The notes: generated from the sequence alone by a model not told the origin. DNA of 64,000 nt from Clostridia bacterium (GCA_017397065.1 JAFQKE010000026.1:17871-81870), one strand, 5' to 3'. Counted from the first letter of the stretch, positions 27,485 to 36,912 are shown. Numbers and translations are program-made.

Positions 27485-29599
27485 ATGTCAACATTTAAAG
27501 GAAAATGGATTTGCAGAGAAGAATTTTTGTCCCTTGCCCCCATAAATATTTTTCACCGAGAGGTGAATCCCAATAAAGACTACACCCACAAAGAAGAGCT
27601 TAAAAATCTTCACACCCTTTTTAAAAAGGATTTTGATTTGGGCACCGCACAAAAGGTTATAATCCGCATTACCGCCGATGATTATTTCAAGCTCTACATA
27701 AACGGCGAGTTTGTAGGTCAAGGCCCTACTGCCGGCTACCCATTTTGCTACTACTACAACGAATTTGATATTACAAGCTTTTTAATTAGGGGTAAAAATG
27801 AGATTTTGGTGCATAACTACTATCAGGGTCACATCAACCGTGTATGGAACAGCGGCGACTACCGAATGGGTCTTATTGCCGATGTTATTGCCGATGGTGA
27901 TGTTATCTGCTCCACCGATGAAAGCTGGCTTTTGTGCCCACTTAAAAACATTACGGGCGAATGTGATATCGGCTATGAAACAGGCTACAGCGAGTGTGTT
28001 GATTCAAGAATTAAAGCGGTGGATTTTACCCCCTGCTTTGTTAAGACCAATGCAGATTACACCTTTAACTCTGCTCCGTCTGTAAATCTTCAGGTTTATG
28101 AAAAAAAGGCAACGGAAATTAAACCCTTGAACGGTGGCGGTCTTTTTCTTGATTTCGGTCAGGAAATAACCGGAACTTTGAATGTAACCGCCTCGGGAAA
28201 CAGCGGTGATGAGGTTTTAATCCGTTACGGCGAGGAGCTTAACGACGACGGCTCGGTACGATATGACACCCGTTGCTACTGCCACTATGAAGATAAGCTT
28301 ATTTTAAACGGTGGAGAGGCTGAGTTTAACGGCTATGATTACAAGGCCTTTAGATATGCCGAAATTCTGCCACAAAGCACAAATATTTCTATTAAGGACG
28401 TTACGGCTGTAGTCAGGCACTACCCATTCGACGATTCCGCCTGCACAATAGAATCCTCAAGTGCGGTTTTAAACGCCGTATTTAATATTTGTAAAAACGG
28501 GGTTAAATTTGGCAGTCAGGATATTTTTGTAGACTGCCCATCAAGAGAAAAGGGGCAGTATGCAGGCGATTTAACAGTAACAGGTGCATCACACATATAT
28601 CTCACAGGCGACATAAGATTATTTGAAAAAGCAATTATAAATCAGGCTCAGTCGCAGTCAGTATCAGATGGTATTTTAGCCGTTACACCAGGCTCATATA
28701 TGCAGGAAATTGCCGATTATTCGCTACAGTTCCCCATTCTGTTACTTAGGCACTACACCCACACGGGTGATAAGAATTTCTTAAAATCTATGCTGCCGGT
28801 GTGCGAAAAACTGCTTTCACACTTCGCTCAGTTTGACCGTGGTGACGGTATGCTGGAAAGGGTTGACACTTGGAATCTTGTGGACTGGCCTGACAATCTT
28901 CGTGATAACTATGATTTTGCACTAACTAATCCCGTCGGTGCAGGAATTCACAATGTTATGAACGCATTTTATGTTGGCTGTGTTACTCAGGTGGAGCAAA
29001 TTAAGGATATTCTTGGCATACCCTATGAAAACAAAAGCGATGCCTTAAAAGCCACCTTTAATAACATATTCTTTAATAAAAACACCAATCTTTATGTAGA
29101 TAGCGAGGGTAGCTCCCACTCCTCACTCCACGCAAATGTCATTCCTCTTTATTACGGTTTGCAGCCCAACGAATCCACAAATGAAATAGGCGATTTTATA
29201 GCGGAAAAAGGGCTTGTTTGCGGTGTTTATATGGCATACTTCTACCTTAAAGCGTTGGCAAAAGCCGGTAAATATAACGCTGTGTGGAACACCCTTGTAA
29301 GCGAGGGCACCGCCTCTTGGTACAATATGGTAAAAGAGGGCGGCACCACCTGCTTTGAGGCTTGGGGCGTTGACCAAAAGTTTAACACAAGTCTTTGTCA
29401 CCCTTGGGCAAGCGGACCCGTTTCGGTAATTATCGAGGACGTTTTAGGGCTTACCCCAAAAGCCCCCGGTTGGGACGAAATAACCCTTACCCCCCACATA
29501 CCAGAGGGAGAAAGCATTGAAATGACCGTCCCCCTTGTTAATGGAAAAAGAGTAAAGGTTAAAGCAGACTCAAACGGTGCAGAAATATTTGAAATTTAA
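27485..29599 (+). CDS. Alpha-L-rhamnosidase-like enzyme, glycoside hydrolase family 78
   Basis: This 704-residue protein has an N-terminal carbohydrate-binding-like beta domain (FKLYINGEFVGQGPTAGYP), a Bac_rhamnosid region, then the (alpha/alpha)6 barrel with the GH78 signature DIFVDCPSREKGQYAGD. A C-terminal beta domain starts near ACFEAWG/LCHPWASGPV. No signal peptide, so it would act in the cytoplasm on rhamnosylated oligosaccharides. Released rhamnose could feed the 1,2-propanediol microcompartment 4-20 kb away (inference). It follows uppP by 18 bases. Confidence 0.85.
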   Translation: MSTFKGKWICREEFLSLAPINIFHREVNPNKDYTHKEELKNLHTLFKKDFDLGTAQKVIIRITADDYFKLYINGEFVGQGPTAGYPFCYYYNEFDITSFLIRGKNEILVHNYYQGHINRVWNSGDYRMGLIADVIADGDVICSTDESWLLCPLKNITGECDIGYETGYSECVDSRIKAVDFTPCFVKTNADYTFNSAPSVNLQVYEKKATEIKPLNGGGLFLDFGQEITGTLNVTASGNSGDEVLIRYGEELNDDGSVRYDTRCYCHYEDKLILNGGEAEFNGYDYKAFRYAEILPQSTNISIKDVTAVVRHYPFDDSACTIESSSAVLNAVFNICKNGVKFGSQDIFVDCPSREKGQYAGDLTVTGASHIYLTGDIRLFEKAIINQAQSQSVSDGILAVTPGSYMQEIADYSLQFPILLLRHYTHTGDKNFLKSMLPVCEKLLSHFAQFDRGDGMLERVDTWNLVDWPDNLRDNYDFALTNPVGAGIHNVMNAFYVGCVTQVEQIKDILGIPYENKSDALKATFNNIFFNKNTNLYVDSEGSSHSSLHANVIPLYYGLQPNESTNEIGDFIAEKGLVCGVYMAYFYLKALAKAGKYNAVWNTLVSEGTASWYNMVKEGGTTCFEAWGVDQKFNTSLCHPWASGPVSVIIEDVLGLTPKAPGWDEITLTPHIPEGESIEMTVPLVNGKRVKVKADSNGAEIFEI

Positions 29600-29614
29600 T
29601 AAAAAATATATAAC

Positions 29615-29642
29615 AAAAGGGCTCCCACTCGGAAGCCCTTTT
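29615..29642. terminator. Bidirectional terminator between the GH78 and CHAP genes
   Basis: AAAAGGGCT pairs with AGCCCTTTT around a 10-base loop, with As on the left and Ts on the right, between two convergent genes. Confidence 0.85.
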
Positions 29643-29668
29643 GATTTTTTAAAAGTCTTTAATCACTT

Positions 29669-31291
29669 TTATTTTGTTTTTACCGTCTTGTATGCAGACC
29701 AGGGTGAATAATAATGTTTACCATTTACGGTTTTATAAGTTCTTACCCTTACATAATAGGTCTTTTTGGCTGTTAAATTTTTAAAGGTATACTTAGTTGT
29801 TTTATAACTGCCAATTGTTTTATGCTTTGCATTTTTGAATTTTGTGTTGGTTGCGTATTGCACCTGATAACCGCTAACCTGACTTGATTTTTTTGAAATA
29901 TTAACAGTAAAGCTCTTTCTGCCCGCCGTTAATTTTGATATGGTTGTTTTAGGTGGCAAAATAGTAAAATAAAGATTTCTGATGCCACTGTATTTATCTT
30001 TAAATTTAATGGTTACTTTATATTTGCCGACATTTATTCTGCCTGACTGATATGTAACAGTATAATTATTTGCAGATATGATATTGCCCTGTGAATCTTT
30101 AACAATTACTGCAGGTGTTCTTCTCTTTCCGTTATATACGGCGGATGTACTTGAAAGTGCTATAGATTTAATTGCTTTTATGGTGCTTTGACTTGAAACC
30201 TTGCTACAAATACTGCATTTTACAACCTCTGTACCATCTTTAGCGGTAGTTGCAGGGGTTGTATAGGTTTTGTATGAATGAGGTGGCGTTCTTGTATAAC
30301 CACACGAATTACAAGAGCCATCACAGACATTTGAATAAGAATGATTAAAAACGCTGGCTCTTCTGTTTCCACATACATTACAAGTAATGTCACATACGCT
30401 ACTATACGTATGACTTATGCTTCTGGTTGCACCGCAGATATTGCAAGATGTATCACAAGCATTAGAATAAGTATGACTTATACTTCTAGTAGCTCCGCAA
30501 GTATTACATGTTGTATCACATGAGTTAGAATAAGTGTGCTTTTGCACAACCGTCATAATATTAGGATTCCAAGTTACGTAATACCCACGTTGCTCGCCTG
30601 AAACATAAAAATAATACCTTACCGTACCATTAGATAATGTAACTTTTTTTGTGCTGTAAATGTTGAATGCTGAAGTTTTGTTATTATACCAATGATCACT
30701 TTCTGTATAAGTAGTAGCGGTATCATATAACGGTATTCTACCCGAATTAGCTTTAACGGTTAGTGTGTAGTTGCAATTTGTTATTTGAGAAACTGTAATG
30801 TCCTCTGAAAACTTTGGTCTTATAACACACTGAAGAACGTCCATACTAAACCAATTTTGAGTACAATATGTTTGACCACTAAATCTCTGATTAATTGCAG
30901 TAACACCATTAGAATCTGCACCGACAACTATACCAATATGGCCTAAAGGCCCAGTATAACCATAGTTTGGCTTCCAAACAGCAATATCACCAGGCTTTGG
31001 AACAAAACCACTTGTAACAGTAATCCGCTGCCAACCCGATGGCAAACTATTATATATGTAGTCACACGCATTACCATACACACAAGTTGCTCCCAAGTAA
31101 TTATAATAGTAATAAATCAAATCTACGCACCAATTACCATTGCCATCATAATCCAAACCATAATTCAATTTACTTTTTGCCCAATTAACCGCATTTGTTT
31201 GAGAAACAGCAGCACTAGCTGTAAAAGTATAAACAGGCATACAGCCAACTATTAACAACACTGTTAAAATAACACTAATTACTTTTTTCAT
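29669..31291 (-). CDS. Secreted CHAP-domain (cysteine peptidase/amidase) protein with Cys-repeat and FN3 domains
   Basis: A 540-residue protein with a signal peptide (about 1-28) and a CHAP domain (about 35-165) with catalytic Cys in GNWCVDLIYYY and His in GPLGHIGIVVG. An SH3-like stretch leads to about residue 250. Four tandem modules of about 20-25 residues (HTYSNxCDxxCNxCGATRSIS, about 255-345) each carry Cys-x3-Cys-x2-Cys. A KCSICSK finger, a beta domain and a C-terminal FN3 domain end it. It probably cleaves peptidoglycan outside the cell. It is divergent from a small XRE regulator with operator palindromes between them. Confidence 0.85.
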   Translation of the reverse strand: MKKVISVILTVLLIVGCMPVYTFTASAAVSQTNAVNWAKSKLNYGLDYDGNGNWCVDLIYYYYNYLGATCVYGNACDYIYNSLPSGWQRITVTSGFVPKPGDIAVWKPNYGYTGPLGHIGIVVGADSNGVTAINQRFSGQTYCTQNWFSMDVLQCVIRPKFSEDITVSQITNCNYTLTVKANSGRIPLYDTATTYTESDHWYNNKTSAFNIYSTKKVTLSNGTVRYYFYVSGEQRGYYVTWNPNIMTVVQKHTYSNSCDTTCNTCGATRSISHTYSNACDTSCNICGATRSISHTYSSVCDITCNVCGNRRASVFNHSYSNVCDGSCNSCGYTRTPPHSYKTYTTPATTAKDGTEVVKCSICSKVSSQSTIKAIKSIALSSTSAVYNGKRRTPAVIVKDSQGNIISANNYTVTYQSGRINVGKYKVTIKFKDKYSGIRNLYFTILPPKTTISKLTAGRKSFTVNISKKSSQVSGYQVQYATNTKFKNAKHKTIGSYKTTKYTFKNLTAKKTYYVRVRTYKTVNGKHYYSPWSAYKTVKTK

Positions 31292-31327
31292 AATATTTCC
31301 TCCATAGCCAAATTTTTAATTTAATTA

Positions 31328-31371
31328 TACTCAATCTTTGAGTAATTGTCAATACTCATATATTGAGTATT
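31328..31371. promoter_or_regulatory. Twin operator palindromes in the CHAP/XRE divergent promoter region
   Basis: TACTCAATCTTTGAGTA (31328-31344) is a perfect palindrome with a 3-base centre. AATACTCA-TATAT-TGAGTATT (31351-31371) is a perfect 8-bp arm palindrome. Both share the half-site TACTCA and their centres are 25 bases apart. They lie between two divergent starts, so they are probably bound by the XRE protein encoded at 31411. Confidence 0.7.
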
Positions 31372-31410
31372 ATAGAATATTTTTAGTATTGTACAGAAAG
31401 GATATGGGCT

Positions 31411-31617
31411 ATGGATTACCGTACAAGAATGAAAAATATTCGTGAAGACAGAGACCTGACTCAAAGCGATATTGCTAAGGTTTTAAACAAATCCCAACAG
31501 GGATACAATCATATTGAAATGGGCAGAGCAGAGCTTAAAATCGACGATTTAATTAAACTCTGCAAGTATTATGGCGTTTCATCTGATTATTTTATAGGAT
31601 TAAGTGATAAACCGTAA
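31411..31617 (+). CDS. Small XRE-family helix-turn-helix regulator
   Basis: A 68-residue protein consisting of just one HTH_3 domain: DLTQSDIAKVLNKSQQGYNHIEMGRAELKI-type helix 2/helix 3 and the closing LCKYYGVSSDYFIGLSD. Ribosome binding site AAAGGA. Divergent from the CHAP gene; two perfect palindromes in the promoter region are its likely operators. Confidence 0.88.
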   Translation: MDYRTRMKNIREDRDLTQSDIAKVLNKSQQGYNHIEMGRAELKIDDLIKLCKYYGVSSDYFIGLSDKP

Positions 31618-31627
31618 AATAAAAGAT

Positions 31628-31884
31628 AGATAAATTGTAATTTGACGTGCAAAATATGGGGAACCTTTGTAGGGAACGGGCTTGCTCGTTCCGCAAAAAA
31701 ATTATAAATAAACGGCTTTCTTTTTCGCCTTCCCCTTGATGGGGAAGGTGGCGTTTGTGCGGCAAAAAGCCGTGCGAATGACGGATGAGGTGAAAAGAAA
31801 GTTAGTGCGTGACTACACCTCATCCACCACTATCGTGGTCCCCCTTCCCCATCAAGGGGAAGGCTTATAAACTACAATTTATCT
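31628..31884. repeat. Inverted-repeat element, family B (copy 2, complete)
   Basis: 257 bases bounded by AGATAAATTGTAATTT and AAACTACAATTTATCT (terminal inverted repeats, one mismatch). It contains a pair of CTTCCCCTTGATGGGGAAGG palindromes and CACCTCATCCACC, also seen at 33797, 42199 and 59152. No credible open reading frame. It fills the gap between the XRE gene and the end of the microcompartment operon. Confidence 0.72.
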
Positions 31885-31970
31885 GTAAAAATGCAAATAT
31901 TCATATAAAATTCAAAACCACCAATCAACCATAATTTTGGTTAATCGGTGGTTTGTTTTCTTTTTAAAGC

Positions 31971-33104
31971 TTAGGGCGTTATGTGGCTTAAGATTCTTTC
32001 AATTCCTGCGGCATCAACCTCACGTGGGTTTGTTGCTGTGCAGGCGTCCTCTAAGGCGGATTTAATGATGTTTTCCTTTTCAGCCTCATACTGCTCTTTT
32101 GTTACACCGGCATCCCAAAGGGTGGCCGGCATACTCATACGGCGCATCATATGCTTTATTTCCTCAATAAGGCTCTCCACCGCAATGCGGATATTATCGT
32201 GCGGAAGCCCAATCATAAGAGCAATTTCAGAATAACGCTGGGCGGCATCGGTAGGCTTATTACCAAAGCAGGCGGTAAGATGAGCGTTATAACGAATTAC
32301 GTGTGGCAAAAGCAGGGCATTTGCTCTGCCGTGGGGAATGTGGAATTTAGCACCCAGGGCGTGGGCTATACCGTGGTTTATACCCAGTCCCACATCGTTA
32401 AAGGCCATACCCGCAAGGCAGGACGCCGAGTGCATTTTCTCTCTGGCTACAATATCATCTCCGTGCTGATAGGCAAAGGGGAGATATTTAAAGGCAAGCA
32501 AAAGAGCCTTTTCTGCCAATGCGTCGGACGCATCGTTATTATCAATCGATACAAGTGCCTCAAATGCGTGGGTTATAACGTCCATACCGGTATCAGCCGT
32601 AACAGACGGCGGTGCAGACATAACCAATTCGGGGTCTAAAATTGCAAGGTCGGGAATAAGCTGCTCGTCCGCAAGGGGGAACTTTCTGCCCTCGGCAGTA
32701 TCGGTAACAACTGCAAATTTTGTAACCTCGCTACCGGTACCGCTGGTGGTGGGAATAGCAATGAGCTTTAAATCACCCATACCCGATTTTTCACCCATCA
32801 AAACAATCGCCTTTGCAGCATCAATAGCCGAGCCGCCACCAAGGGCAATAACAATTTCGCCACCGTTTTCGGTGATAAATTTAAGTCCCTTTGCTATAAG
32901 CTCGGTTGTGGGGTCGGGAGTGATTTCATCAAAAATCGCTATACTTTTATAATCTCCCATTTTATCGGTGATTTTATTTATAATACCGGAGGATATCATA
33001 AATTTATCGGTTATGATTACCGCCGATTTACCATTAAATTCATAAAGAGTATCAAGGGCGTTCTGATTAAAACGAACCTCGGTACGTATTTTAAATCTGT
33101 TCAT
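31971..33104 (-). CDS. Iron-dependent alcohol dehydrogenase (PduQ-like)
   Basis: A 377-residue group III (iron-containing) alcohol dehydrogenase. The NAD-binding motif is GGGSAIDAAK, followed by IPTTSGTGSEVTKFAV and the metal-site region GINHGIAHALGAKFHIPHGRAN. It is predicted to reduce propionaldehyde to 1-propanol while regenerating NAD+ inside the microcompartment. It has no clear encapsulation peptide. It is the last gene of the operon, 17 bases after pduL. Confidence 0.9.
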   Translation of the reverse strand: MNRFKIRTEVRFNQNALDTLYEFNGKSAVIITDKFMISSGIINKITDKMGDYKSIAIFDEITPDPTTELIAKGLKFITENGGEIVIALGGGSAIDAAKAIVLMGEKSGMGDLKLIAIPTTSGTGSEVTKFAVVTDTAEGRKFPLADEQLIPDLAILDPELVMSAPPSVTADTGMDVITHAFEALVSIDNNDASDALAEKALLLAFKYLPFAYQHGDDIVAREKMHSASCLAGMAFNDVGLGINHGIAHALGAKFHIPHGRANALLLPHVIRYNAHLTACFGNKPTDAAQRYSEIALMIGLPHDNIRIAVESLIEEIKHMMRRMSMPATLWDAGVTKEQYEAEKENIIKSALEDACTATNPREVDAAGIERILSHITP

Positions 33105-33121
33105 AGCAAATCCTTCAACAA

Positions 33122-33763
33122 CTATTTCTTAACTATACTTACCTTTGAGCCGTTTTTAAGTCCTGCGGCGTTTGCATCATCGGTATCAAGGTGCATTTCC
33201 AAACGGAAGTCCTTATGAACACGAACCTGAACATCAAAAAATCTGGTTTTACGCTCGCCAAATGCATCAATATCTACATACTCATTATCCTTAACGCCGA
33301 ACCTTTCGCCCTCTTCAAGGCTCATATGTATGTGACGATTGGCTATAATACAGCCCTCTTTAAGTGTTACGACTCCCTTGGGGCCTATGATTGTGATAGG
33401 TGCCGAGCCTTGGATTTTTCCGCTCTCTCTTACAGGAGGTGCAACCTTTAACTGATAAGCATCGGTTCTGGAAATTTCCACCTGAGATGCGGGACGAACG
33501 GGGCCGAGCACCCTTACCTTTTCAATAGGACGGAGCGATGGGCCAACAATTGTAAGCTGCTCCTTGCAGGCATACTGACCGGGCTGAGAAAGGTCCTTAA
33601 ATGGGGTAAGCTCATAGCCCGCACCAAAAAGTGCTTCCACGTGCTCCTTGGAGAGATGTATATGACGGTTAGATATTCCAACCGGAATATCCCCCTCATT
33701 ATCATTTGAATTTTCAAGAGCCTTTAAAACGGCTTCGGTAATTGCGGAAATGTTAATATCCAT
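33122..33763 (-). CDS. pduL: Phosphate propanoyltransferase PduL
   Basis: This 213-residue enzyme converts propionyl-CoA to propionyl-phosphate, recycling CoA within the compartment. It has two PduL beta-barrel domains with the zinc-binding His motifs GISNRHIHLS and IIANRHIHMS. The first about 20 residues (INISAITEAVLKALENS) form an amphipathic helix typical of encapsulation peptides, followed by a linker. It is flanked upstream by a 293-base repeat-containing gap that separates it from the aldehyde dehydrogenase. Confidence 0.93.
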   Translation of the reverse strand: MDINISAITEAVLKALENSNDNEGDIPVGISNRHIHLSKEHVEALFGAGYELTPFKDLSQPGQYACKEQLTIVGPSLRPIEKVRVLGPVRPASQVEISRTDAYQLKVAPPVRESGKIQGSAPITIIGPKGVVTLKEGCIIANRHIHMSLEEGERFGVKDNEYVDIDAFGERKTRFFDVQVRVHKDFRLEMHLDTDDANAAGLKNGSKVSIVKK

Positions 33764-34056
33764 AAATAACAGTCCTTTCGGAGGTTTTGAGGTTTTAATT
33801 CACCTCATCCACCGCTAATGCGGTCAACCTTGCCCCTAATGGGAAAGGCTTATTTGAATTACTTTATTGCGTATATAGAATAATAAGAAAATTTCAGGTT
33901 GCCGTTTGCAGTGAACGGTGCTGTGCTAAAAATTTTTCAAGCAACGTACATAAATTTGAAAAAATTTTGTTTGTAGAGTGCGTTTTGCCGAGTGTAGCTG
34001 TACAATAGGTACTGCAACGAGGCGAAAATGCGCTATACGGGCAAAAGATTTCAAAT
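33764..34056. repeat. Repeat-containing gap inside the microcompartment operon
   Basis: Between pduL and the aldehyde dehydrogenase gene. The left part has TTCACCTCATCCACCGCTAA and a CCTTGCCCC...GGGAAAGGC palindrome related to family B. The right part has GGTGCTGTGC...GGTACTGCAACGAGGC, which resembles the gap at 42340-42400 (GGTGCTGTACTTAGGTACTG). No gene seen. Confidence 0.55.
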
Positions 34057-35517
34057 TTAGATGATTCTGAAATTATCGGCGAGTACACATCGACGCTTTC
34101 TTGTGAAGCTTCTTGCTGAGGTAATTCCCTCTCCGGTGGGGCCGGCAATTGTAAAGGTTGTGTGACCCTCGCCACCAAAACCTATACCTGCATAAGAGGG
34201 GGCATTTTTAACAAAAATAGTGGTTTCAACCGCAGCGGCAAAACGTGAAAGATGATCAATATTCTTTGAATGCATATGTGCGGTGTGACGGTTTCCGTGC
34301 TCGGCCTTAACGGCAAGCTCAATAGCATCATCAATATTCGAAACACCAACTATAGGAAGAATGGGCATCATAAGCTCTTCCTGAACGAAGAGGTGGTCAA
34401 AGCCTGTTTCACAAATAATGCAGCGGATATCGTCTCCTACTGTAACTCCAATCATATTAAGGAGCACCTTGGCGTCACGTCCAACGCATTTACGATTAAC
34501 ACTCTTTTTGACTTTACCTGTCTTTTTATCGGTAACGTCTACCAAAACAATCTCTGCCAAGGCATCTGCCTGAGCGGCGGAGATAAGGTATGCACCATTT
34601 TTTTGCATTTCAGAAATAAGTCTGTCTTTAACATTGTTAAAAACAAAAACCTCTTTTTCTGCTATGCAAGGAAGATTATTATCAAAGGTACAACCATCAA
34701 TAATATCTTTACCTGCCTTAACGATGTCGGCAGTATCATCAACAATAACGGGAGGATTACCTGCACCTGCACCAATAGCCTTTTTGCCCGAGGACAGCAC
34801 CGAGCGAACAACACCGGGACCGCCTGTGCAAACAAGCAGACGAATTGCAGGATGGGTTTGCATAATTTTTGCAGATTCCATAGTAGGTTTATCCATAGAT
34901 GCTACAAGCACATCGGGGCCGCCCGACATACGTGAAGCACGATTCACAAGGTCAACTGCGTAGTTGGAAGTGCAGATAGCACCGGGATGAGGATTGAAAA
35001 CAACGCCGTTGCCTGCCGCAATCATACCAATGCTGTTGCATATAACAGTTTCGCTGGGGTTGGTGCTTGGAGTGATAGCGCCAACAACACCAAAGGGAGC
35101 CATTTCGGTTAAGGTAAGACCGTTATCACCTGTTTTGGCCTCGCTTACGATATCCTCGGTGCCGGGGGTTTTATCAGCAACCAGAATATGCTTTGCGGTT
35201 TTGTGGTCAACCCTACCCATACCTGTTTCAGCAACGCCCATTTTAGCCATAACGGGAGCCTCGGCACGGGTAAGCTCACGAATAGCGGTGATAATTTTTT
35301 CACGCTTTTCAACGCTCATTGCACGAACTGCCTTGTAGCCTTCGGATGCGGCGTCGATTGCCTCGTTCATATCAGAATAAATGCCAAGAAGCTTTCTGCC
35401 CTCATAATGAGTGCTTGTATATGAAGCGGCGGGTTCCTTAGCGGCTGTGTTACCACCAAGACCTACAACAACCTCGCGAACGATTCTTTCAATATCTGAC
35501 TTGCTTATTGCGGCCAT
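34057..35517 (-). CDS. pduP: CoA-acylating propionaldehyde dehydrogenase (PduP-like)
   Basis: A 486-residue aldehyde dehydrogenase with the catalytic cysteine in TFDNNLPCIAEKE and the C-terminal GEGITSARSFTRKRRCVLAD typical of the PduP/EutE class. It oxidises propionaldehyde to propionyl-CoA with NAD+ and CoA. The N-terminal AISKSDIERIVREVVVGLGG is an amphipathic encapsulation peptide followed by a linker. The ATG at 35517 is chosen over an upstream TTG, with AAAGGA 9 bases before it. Confidence 0.93.
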   Translation of the reverse strand: MAAISKSDIERIVREVVVGLGGNTAAKEPAASYTSTHYEGRKLLGIYSDMNEAIDAASEGYKAVRAMSVEKREKIITAIRELTRAEAPVMAKMGVAETGMGRVDHKTAKHILVADKTPGTEDIVSEAKTGDNGLTLTEMAPFGVVGAITPSTNPSETVICNSIGMIAAGNGVVFNPHPGAICTSNYAVDLVNRASRMSGGPDVLVASMDKPTMESAKIMQTHPAIRLLVCTGGPGVVRSVLSSGKKAIGAGAGNPPVIVDDTADIVKAGKDIIDGCTFDNNLPCIAEKEVFVFNNVKDRLISEMQKNGAYLISAAQADALAEIVLVDVTDKKTGKVKKSVNRKCVGRDAKVLLNMIGVTVGDDIRCIICETGFDHLFVQEELMMPILPIVGVSNIDDAIELAVKAEHGNRHTAHMHSKNIDHLSRFAAAVETTIFVKNAPSYAGIGFGGEGHTTFTIAGPTGEGITSARSFTRKRRCVLADNFRII

Positions 35518-35552
35518 AAATATCAATCCTTTCAAAAATCTATGTCAAAGAC

Positions 35553-36332
35553 CTAATCTTCAATATCTTGTTTTTTAAATATCAGGGAAGTGCCCTGCTT
35601 ATCAAGGTTTTCCTTCCATAACTCTCCCGGATCAGAATCTGTTACTACGATGTCAACATCGGCAACAGAGGATACCTTAACAAAGGAGACCTTGTTGAAT
35701 TTTGAGGAATCAACCGCCAAAACCTTGCGGGTGGCGGCGGCGAAAAATGCCTTTTTAATTTCGCTGTCACGCTCATTTGAATCGGTAACACCGTTTTCTA
35801 AATCAATTCCCTTGCAGGAGCATATTGCAATATCTACGTGAAATCCCTCAACCATTTTTTCAGCACCGTAACCAACCAGCGAAAGTCCGCCCTCTTTAAG
35901 GGTTCCGCCGGTGGAAATAACCGTCCAATCGGGCTTGTTACAAAGCTCTAAAAGAATCTCAATAGAATTTGTTATAATGGTTATTTTTTTAAGGTGCAAA
36001 ATTGCCTTTACCACATTAAGAGCGGTTGAGCTGGCATCCAGCATTAAATAATCACCGTCTTTAATCATATCGGCAATTATCGTTGCGATTTTTTGCTTGC
36101 TTTCTACGTTTGATTGCTTGCGGATATGAAACGGAAGATCTGTGTTAAAGTTTTCAACCTTAACAGCTCCGCCGTAGGTTTTTTTTGCAAGACCGTCATT
36201 ATCCAGCTTTTCTAAATCTCGACGGATTGTTTCTTCGGTAACATCAAATTCTTTACTCAGGTCGCTTACAACAACCTTGCCCTCCATAGAAAGCTTTGAA
36301 AGAATCGCATTTCTGCGCTCTATTGCGAGCAT
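35553..36332 (-). CDS. DeoR-family transcriptional regulator of the microcompartment locus
   Basis: A 259-residue regulator: N-terminal DeoR helix-turn-helix (LAIERRNAILSKLSMEGKVV, DLSKEFDVTEETIRRDLEKL) followed by the DeoRC sugar-phosphate-sensing domain (IITNSIEILLEL, STGGTLKEGG, LAVDSSKF). Such proteins usually repress sugar operons and are relieved by a phosphorylated intermediate, plausibly fuculose- or rhamnulose-1-phosphate here. It lies within the operon. The AACAAGAAAAA repeats at the two locus promoters are candidate operators. Confidence 0.92.
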   Translation of the reverse strand: MLAIERRNAILSKLSMEGKVVVSDLSKEFDVTEETIRRDLEKLDNDGLAKKTYGGAVKVENFNTDLPFHIRKQSNVESKQKIATIIADMIKDGDYLMLDASSTALNVVKAILHLKKITIITNSIEILLELCNKPDWTVISTGGTLKEGGLSLVGYGAEKMVEGFHVDIAICSCKGIDLENGVTDSNERDSEIKKAFFAAATRKVLAVDSSKFNKVSFVKVSSVADVDIVVTDSDPGELWKENLDKQGTSLIFKKQDIED

Positions 36333-36363
36333 AAATCAGTTCTCCTTTGCAGTTTAATGGGCA

Positions 36364-36912
36364 CTAGAGAATGCTTTGCCAAAGTTTTTTATCGGGTCTG
36401 GGAATAACCGAGCTATCAAGGAACATACCTCTGTCAGCGGCCTCAGTTTCGGCACGTGCGATAGCTGCTGTAACTGCCGAAACACTACCTGTGAGAAGTA
36501 GATAGGATTTACCGCACATACCCCTTGCAAGGCGAAGCTCAATAAGCTCAACAAGGGCGGTTTTTGCGGCGGCATCTGCCGCTACAATTGCGGTGGCAGC
36601 CGAAAAGCTTTCCATAACTCCCAAGGCCTCAACACCTTCGGGCTCGGTAGCTCCATACATAGCGGAAAATATAGAATCGTGCGGATTACCAAGCACAAAA
36701 CTATCAATAACCTTTTCGGCAAACTTAGCTTTTGCAGAGTCAACGGCCGCTTTAACGGCACTGATTTCACCACTTATTATAACAATATATTTACCGGGGC
36801 AAACGGTGGCACACTCAATGACATCAACCTCGGCGGTTTTTATCATGGTATCGGCACCGTTCATACCTGTCGAAACGGTTTGAAATTCAACCATTCCTAT
36901 TGCTTTACCCAT
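36364..36912 (-). CDS. BMC-T trimeric shell protein, PduT-like
   Basis: A 182-residue protein with two tandem BMC domains (about 1-90 and 92-182) forming a pseudohexameric trimer. Cys38, in the first-domain pore loop CPGKY, corresponds to the residue that binds a 4Fe-4S cluster in PduT; a second cysteine (Cys133) sits at the matching place in the second domain. It is next to the PduS-like gene, consistent with electron transfer across the shell. Ribosome binding site AAGGAG. Confidence 0.9.
   Translation of the reverse strand: MGKAIGMVEFQTVSTGMNGADTMIKTAEVDVIECATVCPGKYIVIISGEISAVKAAVDSAKAKFAEKVIDSFVLGNPHDSIFSAMYGATEPEGVEALGVMESFSAATAIVAADAAAKTALVELIELRLARGMCGKSYLLLTGSVSAVTAAIARAETEAADRGMFLDSSVIPRPDKKLWQSIL

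Noticed and set aside
34270..34935. A 221-codon open frame opposite the aldehyde dehydrogenase gene
   Set aside because: It is antisense to a well-supported gene, shows no domain and no ribosome binding site. Long antisense frames are common under this codon usage; the same holds for 9811-10341 and 32151-32639.
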